From assembly GCA_950295325.1 (NCBI GenBank), contig OX485803.1, forward strand, positions 43,787,554 through 43,851,553: a stretch of DNA of 64,000 nt, in the 5' to 3' direction. The position numbers were made by a program, and so were the translations under genes. Source of the stretch: Polytrichum commune (taxonomy: Eukaryota; Streptophyta; Polytrichopsida; Polytrichales; Polytrichaceae). This document shows, piece by piece, positions 37,532 through 48,737 of the stretch; positions within the stretch are counted from its first letter, which is position 1; every line of letters starts with the position of its first letter. The notes below the pieces were generated by a model. It was not told where the DNA came from and did no database searches. It saw only the letters and a program-made list of their open reading frames with translations.

Positions 37532-38012
37532 GGGCCACTTCACACACGAGACTGAGAGCCCGTGACCAGTACACTTCCAGCACTCTCATTGGTGGAAAAA
37601 GCCGGAGCCGGTCCAAGTTCGCTGCTTCCCACTACGCTTGAGGGACCAACGGAGTGTGTGAATGCAAGATGGATGTAAAGTCTACATGGATCGATTCCTA
37701 CGTGGCATTGAATGGATCGTGTTTAATGTTCACTTCGACTATATTCAAACACCACCTCTTGGAGGTAGGTCCAATACAAAACTGGGAGACCACGGCACCC
37801 CGCACGCTCACAACCGTTGGATTATCTATTTTATCATGTGTGAGGACCTGGCTGAATAGAAATTGATTGGAATAGCAGTTGGTTGAGGTACCGGTGACAT
37901 ATGACTTCACACTACATGATTTTGGAGGTGTGGGGGGACGGCCTTTGGATGCTTTCTTTTGGGCTCTCGCAATTTCATGGTCACGGCTCTTGGCTTGTGT
38001 GTGAAGTGGCCT
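37532..38012 (+). mobile_element. Tourist/PIF-Harbinger-like MITE T1 (481 bp)
   Basis: It begins GGGCCACTTCACACACGAG and ends with the inverse (GGCTTGTGTGTGAAGTGGCC plus T). It is flanked by the trinucleotide TTA on both sides (37529-37531 and 38013-38015). TTA/TAA duplications with GG..CC ends are typical of PIF/Harbinger and its Tourist derivatives. A second, inverted copy is at 40437-40944. No transposase is encoded. Confidence 0.85.
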
Positions 38013-38015
38013 TTA

Positions 38016-40188
38016 GATCATTACGATGTTATGTGCAATTAGACAGTTGCCCCATGCTAATTTACCAACATTCCACGCTATTTCAAGTATGTGTTCCCAA
38101 GGTAGCAAAATACATTAATCATTTTTATTTTGTTTTATTTTTATTGTGGTTGGTATACAAATGACTAAACAAAGTTATAAGTTAAATTGTAATTTGGTTA
38201 TGACTCGGGATAATTTGCAGGGATGACATCAACCGATTTGTGAAGGCAACCTAATTGCATGTATTAATGTACACTACACTTTTTACACCTATTGTTGTGG
38301 GATGAAAGCTAGGATGGGTTGAAAATACCGTGGCCCACTATAGTTTGTGTGTGGAATAAACATTAGGGTGGATTGTAGATCAATGGAATATTAAACTTCA
38401 AATATAGATTGATATATATTTCAACGAAATATTGATATTTTTAAAATAATACTAATGCTATAGTGATATTATATTTGTCAACCCATGGCAATTCATGTTC
38501 GTATAAAGACATTTGATCTATTTTCCTAGATTTAATCACATAATACTATGGGCTTGAAAATGGTGTGGGTCAAGGATTTCACAATGACCAAAATTGAAGC
38601 GGGCCACGATATTAGGTGTAGAGGGTACACTCATACGTAATTCGATTTTTTTTTACATTGAAATTGATGTGTTATGTTAATTAATGTGGCCTACATGACT
38701 TGTCATGTAGTAGCAAGAACCGCAATGAAATATAATATGTTCCAATTGTCTCAACAATAAAGACCATCGCATTGTGCCATTATGACTAATTTTCATAAGA
38801 TCTATCTACATCGGACAATTTGGTGGTGGTGAAGTTGTCGCCCCATCGTTCCCATGCGTTCCAAGAACAGTGGACGGAAATGGAGAAGTGGCAAGCTTGG
38901 ACCACAAGCACATTAAAGTGAGTCCTTGTTCGCATGCACAAGTGCAATAACTAGGACAATAGGGTTCCAAAGCAACCATTTACATGGGTTGATGGTGAAT
39001 AATGTGGATTGCACTAAATCAAATGTACAGTGTGGTAAAAAAAACATTGTTCCAAAGAATTTGGTAAATCAACACGTCCACTCTAGACCCCGCGTTAGAT
39101 TGGTAATGCCAATTTATAAGCATGTTGTTTGGAACCATGTTTTTCTACTACGTATTTGATGGACAATTGACAACAAGTTACAAATCTACCTCTATAGACA
39201 TGTATGTGCTCAAAATGTAGGGACCATTATAGATTCAAAGTTACAATTATTAGGAGGGCCTATGTGATCACATATGTAGAAAGAGAATCTTCACTTGCAA
39301 GTCTCATAATCTTCTCACAATCAATAAGCAAAGATGAAAACTTGACATGACATTTTGCATGATTTGTAGTTGCTAACAAGTTGAGGCAGCTCCCGATCCA
39401 TCCAACAACATTTCTAAATGTTTGTGGAGTTGGAAGTGCCCATAGGAGGACCACACACCCTCCCCTTCCCGTCATAGGAGTCCTAGGTAGTCATCATGTG
39501 TCAATGAAAAGAATATGCAATTCTACCACGATGGTAGATTGAAAGTTTTTTCATTGATGCAGAAGAGAGACGACGCTACACTATTTTGTCTAATTAGTGT
39601 GGGTTACCATTTGGAGTTATGTGTTGTCATAACTTTTTATTGACATTATTAATTTTTACCAACTAAGTTATACCATAGTCTTTGGTGTGCATACTAACTA
39701 ATTATGTTATTCACGTAAAAAATTGGTGCTCTTAGTAAAATGTTATAGCAACGAGCAACTCTATATGGTGACATGCACTAATTAGACCAATTGGTGTAGC
39801 CTCTAGGGCTGGCATGAATGAGGGACGCTTCATCTTGATCATAGTTGCAAGCTCGTCGGTGAACCTGGAGCAAGGTTATTAAGATGTGGGAGATTGGCGG
39901 AGGACAATCTTCTAGTGACACATGACAAATGCCGAAGACTCGCAAGAATAGTTTACACTGTGGTCGATGACCATGATTAGCACTTTCTAAATCCTCTCAT
40001 TGGTTGAAAATTGAATGTTGTTGGCCATGTGTGATAGACAACCCTTATATGCTCGTAGTGTCATAATCGAACCAACCCACTCTTCACGGATGCTCATAAA
40101 AAATCTCACTACATAGTGCATGCGAGGAGGTGATTGTGCTCAATAATACATATGTATAATGTGTGAAGTTGATTATTTTCATAAGGAA
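38016..40188. other. gene-free stretch
   Basis: AT-rich. 39170-39470 shares blocks (ATGTGCTCAAAA, AGGGCCTATGTGATCAC) with 57450-57660, and GTTGGAAGTGCCCA-type sequence with 44745-44790, so these are scattered fragments of a further dispersed repeat. No coding region was recognised. Confidence 0.45.
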
Positions 40189-40410
40189 CTACACTAAATA
40201 TGATATTTAGTGTCACTTACTATTTAAATTTTCGTAATGCTATATCTATGTATTGCATATCTCATATTGTACCAACAAATTTCAAGTTGGTTGTTTGGAC
40301 ATTATAGAACAATAACAACTTTGCTTGGTAAACAATCACATTAACAATAATAAGTATAGCACTGTGTAATTCCAACTAATAAGTGATGCGAAATATCATA
40401 TTTAATGTAC
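40189..40410 (+). mobile_element. MITE family M1 copy with M2-type ends (222 bp)
   Basis: The left end CTACACTAAATATGATATTT is followed by AGTGTCACTTACTATTT. The right end has AATTCCAACTAATAAGTGAT followed by ATCATATTTAATGTAC. Length and interior (AAGTTGGTTGTTTGGACATT) match family M1, while the terminal palindrome matches family M2. Confidence 0.75.
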
Positions 40411-40436
40411 TAATTGAGCTTATGCATGATGCTTAA

Positions 40437-40944
40437 GAGCCACTTCACACACGAGCCAAGACCTGTGACCATGAAACTGTAAGAGCCCAAAAGAAAGTGT
40501 CCAAAGACAGGCCCAAGACACCTCCAAAATCATGTAGTATGGTCACGAACCCTCAAGTGTACTGTGAAGTCATATGTGACCCGGCCCTCAACCAAATGCT
40601 ATTTCAATAGAAAAAATCTATTCATGCAGATCCTCACACATGATAAAATAGAATAAACCAGCGGTTGTGAGCGTTCGGAGTGCCATGGTCCCCCGGTGAT
40701 GCGTTGAGCCTACCATCAAGGAAGTGTTTTTTGAAAACAATCCAAGTGACCATGAAACATGATGCGATTCGATGCCATGTAAGAATCAATCCATGTAGAC
40801 TTTACATCCATCTTTCATTCACATACTCCGTTGGTCCCTCAAGCGTAGCGTGAAGCGAGCTTGGACCGGCTCCGCCTTTTCCACCAACGAGAGTGCTTGA
40901 AGTGTAGTGGTCACGGGGTCTCAGTCTCGTGTGTGAAGTGGCCC
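40437..40944 (-). mobile_element. Tourist/PIF-Harbinger-like MITE T2 (508 bp), inverted relative to T1
   Basis: The left end reads GAGCCACTTCACACACGAG and the right end CTCGTGTGTGAAGTGGCCC, flanked on both sides by TAA (40434-40436 and 40945-40947). The minus strand aligns along its whole length with T1, for example GGTGGAAAA, GGAGCCGGTCCAAG, TGAGGGACCAACGGAGT and TAAAGTCTACATGGAT. The two copies lie 2.4 kb apart in opposite orientation. Confidence 0.88.
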
Positions 40945-41180
40945 TAAAGACTTCCTTCGTATGCACACTTTGCAGCATTTGTGGCGAAATTGCATGACGT
41001 TTCTTCACACCACGTGCAAACAAGGCACCACAACATGAAGATTCTTGCATACCTTAATTTAGTGAAATTCTTCTTGTTTGCAATTACAATATATATATAT
41101 ATTCCCCAACGGTCACAGCAATAAGTGGCTGCTACATTCTCCCCTGCTACTGAAGCAGCCCCTACCTCCTCCTCAATGTC
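40945..41180. other. short gap between T2 and the foldback
   Basis: Contains a short (AT)n run at about 41090-41100 and no recognisable feature otherwise. Confidence 0.5.
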
Positions 41181-41568
41181 CGGGGAGAACCGGTGGTTAG
41201 TTGCAGATGAACCGGTTGAGTTCGAGAAATAACCGGTGGAAGGTCAAGACTTCAGGAAATTCACCGTTCATTTTAGAGGAATCTATAGAATATACTTCAA
41301 ATTAATGAAGAAAAAAAACCAAAAGATGTCAACACGTGACTGGTTGGAGTGACCGGGGAGAGTTTTGGGCATAACCGGTTGAGATCCTAGTGTTTGCAAG
41401 TCCAACCGGTTACATGTTGACATCCTCCGGTTTTCCTTGACGAAAATGGGGTATATTCTTCTATAGATTCCTCTCAAATGACCGGTAATTTTAATGCAGT
41501 CTTGAACTTCAACCGGTTATTTTTCAAACTCAACCGGTTCATCTACAACTAACCGCCGGTTCTCCCCG
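41181..41568. repeat. 388-bp foldback, arms of 168 bp, rich in AACCGGTT
   Basis: Arms 41181-41348 and 41401-41568 are imperfect inverted copies of equal length around a 52-bp centre. The outer ends are CGGGGAGAACCGG and CCGGTTCTCCCCG. Each arm contains several copies of the palindromic octamer AACCGGTT, GATGAACCGGTTGAGTT and TCTATAGA. Single-arm relatives lie at 41645-41880, 58235-58434 and 58762-58960. Confidence 0.85.
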
Positions 41569-41644
41569 ATCATTGACCGGTTGGAGTTGGAAACGCTAGG
41601 CTCTTGACCGACTATGCTCAAATCCTCCCCAAACACGGCTCCGC

Positions 41645-41880
41645 CCAGTGATCGGGGAGATTTATGGGCATAATTGGGTTGAGAAATCCTATTGTTTCCA
41701 ACTCCAACTGGTTGCATGTTGACATACTTTGGTTTTTCTATATTAAATTGAGGCATATTCCATGGATTCGTCTAGAACGATGGGTAATTCTCCGGAAGTC
41801 TCCAACTTCAACCGGTTATTTCTCAAACTCCACCGGTTCATCTGCAACTAACTGCCGGTTCTCCCCAATCATAGGCTCTG
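41645..41880. repeat. single-arm copy of the AACCGG repeat
   Basis: It repeats the centre and right arm of the neighbouring foldback (GATCGGGGAGA, TGGGCATAA, TCCAACT, ACATGTTGACAT-like sequence, AACCGGTTATTT, CCGGTTCATCTGCAACTAAC, CGGTTCTCCCC). Minus-strand reading frames across both copies share a GENR..V.DEPVEFEK string, but only because the DNA is repeated. Confidence 0.75.
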
Positions 41881-42308
41881 CGTACCAGCAGCAAGCGGGT
41901 GGGCCTTCAAACAAGGGCATATAATAATAAATTGCCTTTTGAATGGGGTTCCATGTGGGGACGGGGCTTGTGGAATCTAAGCTATGGTGAGGCAACTTGC
42001 AAGACACCTCACGTTTGTGCCCATGAATCGTAACGAATCGGCAAAACGGAGCCGTCCACACTCCGATCACCCTCAAGGGTCATTTACCTTACCCTAGGGT
42101 ATGGTTGAGTGGTTTGAGGAAGGTAGAAAAGATAGGAATACAAGTGAATGCACTTATTTTGTCTAATTAGTGTGGGTTATTGTTCGGAGTTACGTGTTGT
42201 TATAAATACTACTTCTTCTTCTTTTTTCTTTTCGTTTTTAATTTTTTATCAACATTGCCGTTTTTACCAACTATGTAGTTGTATCATAGTTTTCGGTGTG
42301 CATACTAA

Positions 42309-42693
42309 CTACACTAAAATATGATATCTAGTGTCACCAATTCTAAGTGTCTTGCTCAATACTAATTGTAAACCGCGGTGTAGTGTCACCAACACTAAAT
42401 GCTAACCCCACATTATTTGTCATTCCTTGTAGATCATTTTGGGGATCATAGATTTACAGTGTTGCAATTACTGTCACTTACCGAGTGGCTTTTAAAAAAA
42501 ATCTAAGTTTCGATCATCCATGACAATCTTTCCTCACGAGCTGCTGGCAAGAGAAGGTAGGGTTTTGGCCAATGGATGAACTCATCCACCATCTATGACA
42601 ATAGTTGTTCACTTATTTATAAGATGTGTCGACCAAAAAGTTAGTATAGTGACATGAAATACCATATGACACTATGTATCATATTTAGTGTAC
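42309..42693 (-). mobile_element. MITE family M2, copy 4 (reverse orientation)
   Basis: The reverse complement aligns with 18060-18432 over the whole length, including CATTGGCCAAAACCCTACC and the block around the CTTGTCAGCAACTAG-like site. Its ends are CTACACTAAAATATGATAT and CATATTTAGTGTAC. Confidence 0.8.
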
Positions 42694-43588
42694 TTATGTT
42701 ATATGGGTAAAAAATGATACTCTCAATAAAATGATATAGCAAATGTGTGATTCCAAATGGTAGCCCACACTGACCCACACTGATTAGACAAATTAGTGTA
42801 TTGGTGCACTAGATTGGGAGTAGAATGATTCTTATGTGGACCCAAAATGGTTGATTGTTAAAGTGGTGTCCGAAAAAGGATGCAGTGATTGGCCATGTTG
42901 GTCTTGTTCCACACCACTTGGGATCACTTTTGGGTGTTGTTGGGTCAACCGTTTCGTGTGCATTCAACATGCACAATAGGATATTTTGATGCTCGAATTA
43001 GAAAGACTTTATTGTGCAAGTAGGGGATTTGACTTACTTGCCTCTTTGGGAGAATGTGACAAATTATTTCCAAGGAATCAAATTATGAAACAACATGCAG
43101 TCCTCGTTGCTTCTTCTACTTCATCTCTGAAAAACATCGCACAATTTTTCAAGCCACTCTCTTTATGGCCGAATTAACTATTTTCTTCTTATTTCCTTCC
43201 TTACTTTCTTTTGGTTCTACTTATACAGTGAAGGCATTATAAATGCTAACCACAACCACAACTTCAATCACCTCATAGAGTTTCATTCGTCAATCCCACT
43301 TTTCAGCACGCTTCAATCATTCTTGGGGTGGGTTTTTCATGCTCGTATGGCACTACTGCATGGATTCAAGGTTGAGGTTTGCGGAGAAATTTGAGAAGGC
43401 AACCACTTTTACAATACAATTTGAGGCCAACAAGGATTGTTTACACTGGAGTAATAGGGATGGTTGTGGTTATGTGTGTAAGTATAAATTCCTCTGGTTC
43501 TATTCCATGGAGAAGACATAGAATATGCTAGCCACAGCCACGTCCACCATCTTACCCCATGAAGTGGTTGTTCATGTTCATGCAACAC
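42694..43588. other. gene-free stretch
   Basis: A plus-strand frame at 42986-43177 (63 codons) is open but unrecognised. No RNA gene or repeat of note was seen. Confidence 0.4.
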
Positions 43589-43815
43589 CACTACACCATT
43601 TATGGTATTTAATGTAACTTACTATTTAGAGTTATGTAGTGCTATAACTTTTTGCTAAGACTGTAAGTTTTTACCAAGTAAAATCATTTATGTTGTATAT
43701 TGTCCACATAGCCTACTTAATATTTGTTGCTAAAAAATGTAATCTATATCACAAAGTTATAGGCTTGCGTAATTCCAAATAGTAAGTGAGACTAAATATC
43801 ATAAATGGTGTAGAG
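43589..43815 (+). mobile_element. MITE family M1, best-preserved copy (~227 bp)
   Basis: It starts CACTACACCATTTATGG, continues TATTTAATGTAACTTAC, and ends AATAGTAAGTGAGACTAAAT, then ATCATAAATGGTGTAGAG. Both ends are inverted copies over about 45 bp with a few mismatches. The CACTA start suggests a CACTA-type element, but a 3-bp target duplication is not evident. Confidence 0.8.
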
Positions 43816-45551
43816 AGTCCCAAGGCCAAGGTCATGGGAGAAAGTTGAGGAGGCAAGCCACCTTGACACTACAATCTAAGGCCAACAAGGATAATAACTT
43901 GATAACGATCGCTTTAATTTCTTGTCGAGTAGGCGACTTGAACCAATTATAGGTTGCAATTTGGAGTATTGGCCCCACCCTCAATCACAACCATGAGGAT
44001 TTGCCCACTACAAGTGTGAATGGAAACAAAATAAAAATAAAAACTAAAAATGTAGTTGTGGTAGATTTTGGTGGTTAACTACAACAACAACCTTTTGTGC
44101 ATTATGAACAATTTTTCAAGGGCAATTTAAGGTATGTGGACATTATGTGGACCGTCTTTTTATCCTTACAACTGGGGTCCGAGGTGACCCTAAACTACTG
44201 GGTGGTAGTGGAGAGGTACCCATATTCTGAACGGAGTGGTTGGCAGTTTGATTTTCGTTGTGAAATCTTCTTTCTACCTGACGGGAAAAATTAGCTAGCT
44301 AGATAGGAAGCCAAGAGCCCACCCACCGCAAGATAGGCAGTAAACCCCACCCTGCACCAAGAGGATTCTTGGGTAGGGTAGGGCCAAGACACTCAAATTT
44401 ACGTCAGATTGCCCAACGTTGATTATTTACTTCTTTCTTTCTTTCTTACACCTATGGTTGAATGGTATGCAAAAAGGCTCACAGTTTAGAACAAATATAA
44501 AAAAGTCACGTGTGGGATTGGCACGCGTGTTCATAAATGTAGATACCATTGTAGGTTCACTAGTTGACACATATGGGAGCCCATTTGTTCACTTAAAGAG
44601 AAATAAAACGAGACTATTTCACTTTGACCTCTTTTGACCTTTGCATAACTCCAGTTTTGAGACTTGAACTAACAATCTTTGTGATTCACATTTACCAATC
44701 AAGTATGACGATTCATGTTTGGGTCCAACGTCCCAAACTAATTGTGGAATTGGAAGTACCCACAAGAGGACCACATACCTTCCACACAATCACAACCACA
44801 CACGCAATGGTTGATGGTTGTAGTTTACTTCCTTTGGGCTCTATTATTTAGAGATAAGGAGGATTAACACTACTGATGAAACTGCAGCCGCAATTATTTT
44901 CGCTTCATCAACTACAATGCAACGCGTAATTGAGGGCAATTGTGTTGGTTCTTGATCATTTTCCTTCGTTCTATGTTACTATCTTCCGTGTCTTGCACTT
45001 TTTAAAACTATACTTTCTCTTGGATCTATTTTGTTTGCAGTTACTATGCAGCACATGGTCAGAATTTCAAAGCTAAAACATGGGAAAGGGATCGCACAAG
45101 TCAATTATTTGTAGACAAAATATAAACTAGAAATTACCAAAAAAAAAATTCAATCCACAAACTACGTTGGTATGAGAGTAAAATAGTTAAGGTAAAATCC
45201 AAGAGAGGGGGGATTATTGCATATGAATGTACCTCTCGTTCATCTAACATAAAAACCTTAAATTGGTGTGTTTTTTCCAAAATTTTATTAATCTTAGTTG
45301 ATTTGACAATGGGATTCACTTTGAAGTGCCCAAACTAGCCAGTGCCAAATCATTTGAGATAAATCGGCCCAAACCTATAGGGAGTCAAGTTCAATGTTTG
45401 GAGGGGATGAGGGGAATGCTCGCAGGTTGTAATTCCATTCCTCCTAAAATCCGCTATTCCACTTCCACTACAAAACTACACTTTGTAAGAATTATAGTCG
45501 TGGTTGAAGGCGGGCTCAAAGTGGATGTCATGTAGCCTATATCCTAACTTT
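43816..45551. other. gene-free stretch
   Basis: No recognisable gene or RNA. 44500-44830 contains fragments shared with 39170-39470. Short frames up to 75 codons have no family resemblance. Confidence 0.4.
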
Positions 45552-45905
45552 GGGCAAATGTTCACAACACCTACCAAGGGGGGGAAACGAACTAAGAGAG
45601 GGTGAACATGTTGATGACTTTACTAAAGCCCTTAAGTTACTATTTAAAGCCAAATTAACCCTTAAATCAGGGTAAGAACCCCCGATTTAGTCTAGTGAAC
45701 TTGAATTGAGATAAATCAACAACCACTCTACTTGGGAGTCAGTTTTTACTATCACCCCATTGCTCAGTGTTAACAAAACCAAACCGAGCAACTTTGATAA
45801 AACATCAATAGGCTTGGACGAAACAACCCGTACATTGGTTTCTTGGAGGCAAGGGTTTAGGCATCCAACAAGGAACGAGTGTATGGGTTGGTTCGCCCAA
45901 ATCCA
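45552..45905. repeat. dispersed repeat R2, copy 2
   Basis: Same order of blocks as 36671-37090, with GCAAGGGTTTAGGCATCCAA and TGTATGGGTTGGTTCGCCC at the right end. A third partial copy (GGGCGAACCGGGGAAGGGAG and the GACCCCAAATTAGTC block) lies at about 47375-47485. Confidence 0.65.
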
Positions 45906-47485
45906 CATCAATACACCCCCCGTCTACAAAATAGGGAGTCCTTACCGGAAAAGTGCAGGCTTCTCATGAACTTGTCCCAACAAGTGGGTTCCGTATCGTA
46001 TAAAGACAGTTCTTGATATTTCAATTGGAATTTCAACAAAAATTGCGTTCACAAAACACACACACACACACACAAAGTGGGACCGTCCCACACAAATATC
46101 TTCTTTGCGGGCTTTACCTTGGGACCGGCTCCTTTTCACCCTGCCGCCGCTCAATTGCCTTGCTTCCGGGTTGGCCGGATGGCCCCCAAATCATTCGATC
46201 GGGCACAAGGATTCCATCCTAGTGGCCGAGATATTTCAATGCGGACGGAAAAGGCCCTAGCGGGTGGCGGGAATCGAGGATAAGTGCTCGGAGCCGTAAC
46301 CGGTAAGAGAATGGGGTTATCCTTGAAAGGTCGGATATAAGGGCCACCTCTAGGAAACATCTTCACTTATGTTGGTAAATTCCAATCTTGTATAGTTTGC
46401 TCCTTTTTGTACAAGGACGTGAATACATGTTCGATGAGGTTGGTGTTTTATTTTTATTTTTTTATATTCTCAGTTTCACATAACTTTAGACATGTTTTCA
46501 AACCTCAGTCAATTTCAGAATCAAGTCGGCTCCATGATTCAAGCAAGTAGATTCTCAATGATATGTGGTGACCCACAGTTGGGTAGTGAACCGGCTATAA
46601 CCTCAGCATGCAAATTCGTTTTGAAGTCAATATATAACGGTCTAGCTTCGCACAACTTCACTTGTGTAATATGTTTCTATATTACTAGTCAGTTGCCGGT
46701 GGTCACGAAATTGCACTGAATAGTACTCACGTTGAGTATACCCAAAGTAGAAGGGACGTAATGCTCAAGGGATTCTCAACCTGGCAATGATTGATACACA
46801 ACCAAGTAATATTATGTCACCGAAGTTTAGTCCGAAGTTTGATCATTTTCTCTCTCTTGGGGACATGCCACTGCACTATGAGAACTTCTCGAGAATCGCA
46901 AGAACACCTACGAGTTTGGTGAAATTGACGTGTTGTATAAATACGAAGTGTTCTTTTAAACCAGGCTCGAGTTTTTGACACCAACACACTAAACAACAAA
47001 ATGCACCTCCAAACATCGGATGGTTACCAATGTCATTGTAAGGGATAACTTCAATGCAAACGACTTTTGGTAAGGCCGTTGGCCTTTGTCCCCATTTCTA
47101 GTAAAACGGATGTAAATGGCGAGAGTGAAACCGCATGGTCCCGCACTTTGTACATCTAGGCGTACACTCCACCACCGCCCGCCTACCCCCTATTCAATAT
47201 TTAGAGCTCCCTTGAGTGCCCGGCTTATTAGCCTATGAGTTTTTATAGACGGAGGGCTTGTCGCGGCCCCCATAGTACTACACAAGCCTTACACCGCACG
47301 CTAGTAACTTAATTCCGTTTCTTAATTGGCCGTTAAGGGTTGCAATTCGACCGTCCTAAACAGTCACTTGTTGGGGGTGGACGTTTGGGAGGGCGAACCG
47401 GGGAAGGGAGAGTGATTGTCATTATTGTAGAGTTCGGAGGCTGCTATTTAACTTCTAAGTCGGGGCTAAAGACCCCAAATTAGTC
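45906..47485. other. gene-free stretch with a locally GC-richer segment
   Basis: 46080-46320 and 47040-47420 are clearly GC-richer than their surroundings. They contain a CA microsatellite (46056-46075) and the small palindrome GTGGGACCGTCCCAC (46077-46091). Frames across 46013-46366 are open in several registers on both strands, which suggests composition rather than coding. A decayed LTR-type element is possible but not shown. Confidence 0.35.
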
Positions 47486-47707
47486 GACACCGTTAATGGT
47501 GTTTAGTGTCACGTGCACTATTTGTGAAGGGCCTAAACTGGATGCTTCGAGGTTTCAAAGTGTTACGTGCATTAACTGTTCATATGATACTATTTGTCAA
47601 CATGAGTAATTTTTTAAGAGTGAATCTTTATTTATGTTATGATATTTAGCGTAGCACATTGGGTTAATTGGGATGATAGTTATTTCATTTTATTATGCAA
47701 GAGGAAG

Positions 47708-48469
47708 GTAAAAATGAACATACTAATGGGATATGTCATGTGATTGTAATCTAGTATGTAAGAGTGTAACAAACCTCCCACAAGTTTGTCACCAACGTTC
47801 ACAATAACAATTATCAATCAAAATAACGAGTTGAAGAACTCAATTTATTTTCCTTCTAACGTCTAATTACAAACGTAGACCAAGGAGGTCTTGGTCTAAG
47901 GCTCTAAGCTCAACTACCCGAGCATAGGAGAGAGACAAAGGCATTATTTTTACTTTCTATTTTCACATATAGTAAAAGTGTTCTATTCATAACTCTATCT
48001 TTTAATTCTACTATGAATCTTCTATCTTTGGTTCTTCTAGAACCTTCTTCCATCTTTTAACTCGATCTCATTCTTCCACTTGGAATTGTCTAATTCCAAC
48101 TTGGTTCATCCAACCATTCCGCTAGTTGGAATTGTTTAATTCCAACTAGATCTATCTATTCATTGAGAGTTGTCTAACTCCAATGAATAGCATTCATCTT
48201 TCCAATTATGGAGTGGTCTGACTCCAGTCCACCTCATCGAGAGTTGTCTAACTCATCTGCACGTGTTCTCAATGTGGAATGGTATAATTCCAATGCACTA
48301 AATGTGGAGTTGTCTAACTCCAGTGCACATGTTGTCAATCTGGAGTTGTCTAACTCCAATCCATTCATCTTCAACAGGGAGTTGTCTAGTTCCCATCATC
48401 CTCTGCTTACACACTGGAACATGTGGTTATTATATTCAATCATCCATCCATATTTCTAATTACCTTACA
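47708..48469 (+). mobile_element. 762-bp insertion carrying a hairpin array
   Basis: It is flanked by the 9-bp direct repeat AAGAGGAAG (47699-47707 and 48470-48478). The paralogous M3 copy has a single related site (AAGGGGAAG, 18806-18814), which supports insertion into M3. The insert starts GTAAAAATGAAC and ends TACCTTACA, with no long terminal inverted repeat. No protein is encoded. A 9-bp duplication is usual for Mutator-like elements, but SINE-type insertion cannot be excluded. Its right half is the hairpin array. Confidence 0.7.
48030..48394 (+). repeat. array of ten short hairpins, most with GTCT loop
   Basis: Hairpins lie at 48030-48044, 48080-48099, 48122-48149, 48158-48188, 48209-48226, 48241-48254, 48275-48292, 48305-48322, 48341-48358 and 48377-48394, with centres 30-52 bp apart. 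The typical unit is GGAGTT-GTCT-AACTCC. Others are GGAATT-GTCT-AATTCC and GGGAGTT-GTCT-AGTTCCC (with G.U pairs in RNA), and the third has 12 paired bases around GTTT. Arms change together while spacers differ. The function is unknown; it is not a CRISPR array. Confidence 0.9.
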
Positions 48470-48737
48470 AAGAGGAAGTTATTATTGAGCTCACTAATGC
48501 CAAGTGTCATTTGTGTACACTCCAATCAGCTTGTAGACCATTATGTAACATACGTATACACCTCACAACACTTTTGAACAAACTCATGCCAATATATTAG
48601 TAAGTGCAATTGAACGCCAAGTGCCATGAGGTGACACTAATGATGAGGTTGTTGATCATTGGTGTAACTAGCATACGCCTCAAAATAGGGTATGTGACAT
48701 TATTACGCATGTGACACTAAAATGCCATCAACGACGT

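Larger units (their letters stand above)
47486..48737 (+). mobile_element. MITE family M3, second copy, split by a 762-bp insertion
   Basis: The left end has ACACCGTTAATGGTGTTTAG and TGTCACGTGCACTATTTG; the right end has ACGCATGTGACACTAAAATG and CCATCAACGACGTAGTG. The two halves align with the left and right parts of 18673-19076, which is continuous there. Without the insertion this copy would be about 490 bp. Confidence 0.75.

Noticed and set aside
41517..42076. Paralogous peptides sharing a DEPVEFEK string
   Set aside because: The similarity comes from repeated AACCGG DNA arms, not from conserved coding.
48030..48394. CRISPR-like array
   Set aside because: The repeats are short, variable palindromes with changing arms in plant nuclear DNA; there are no cas genes and no constant direct repeat.
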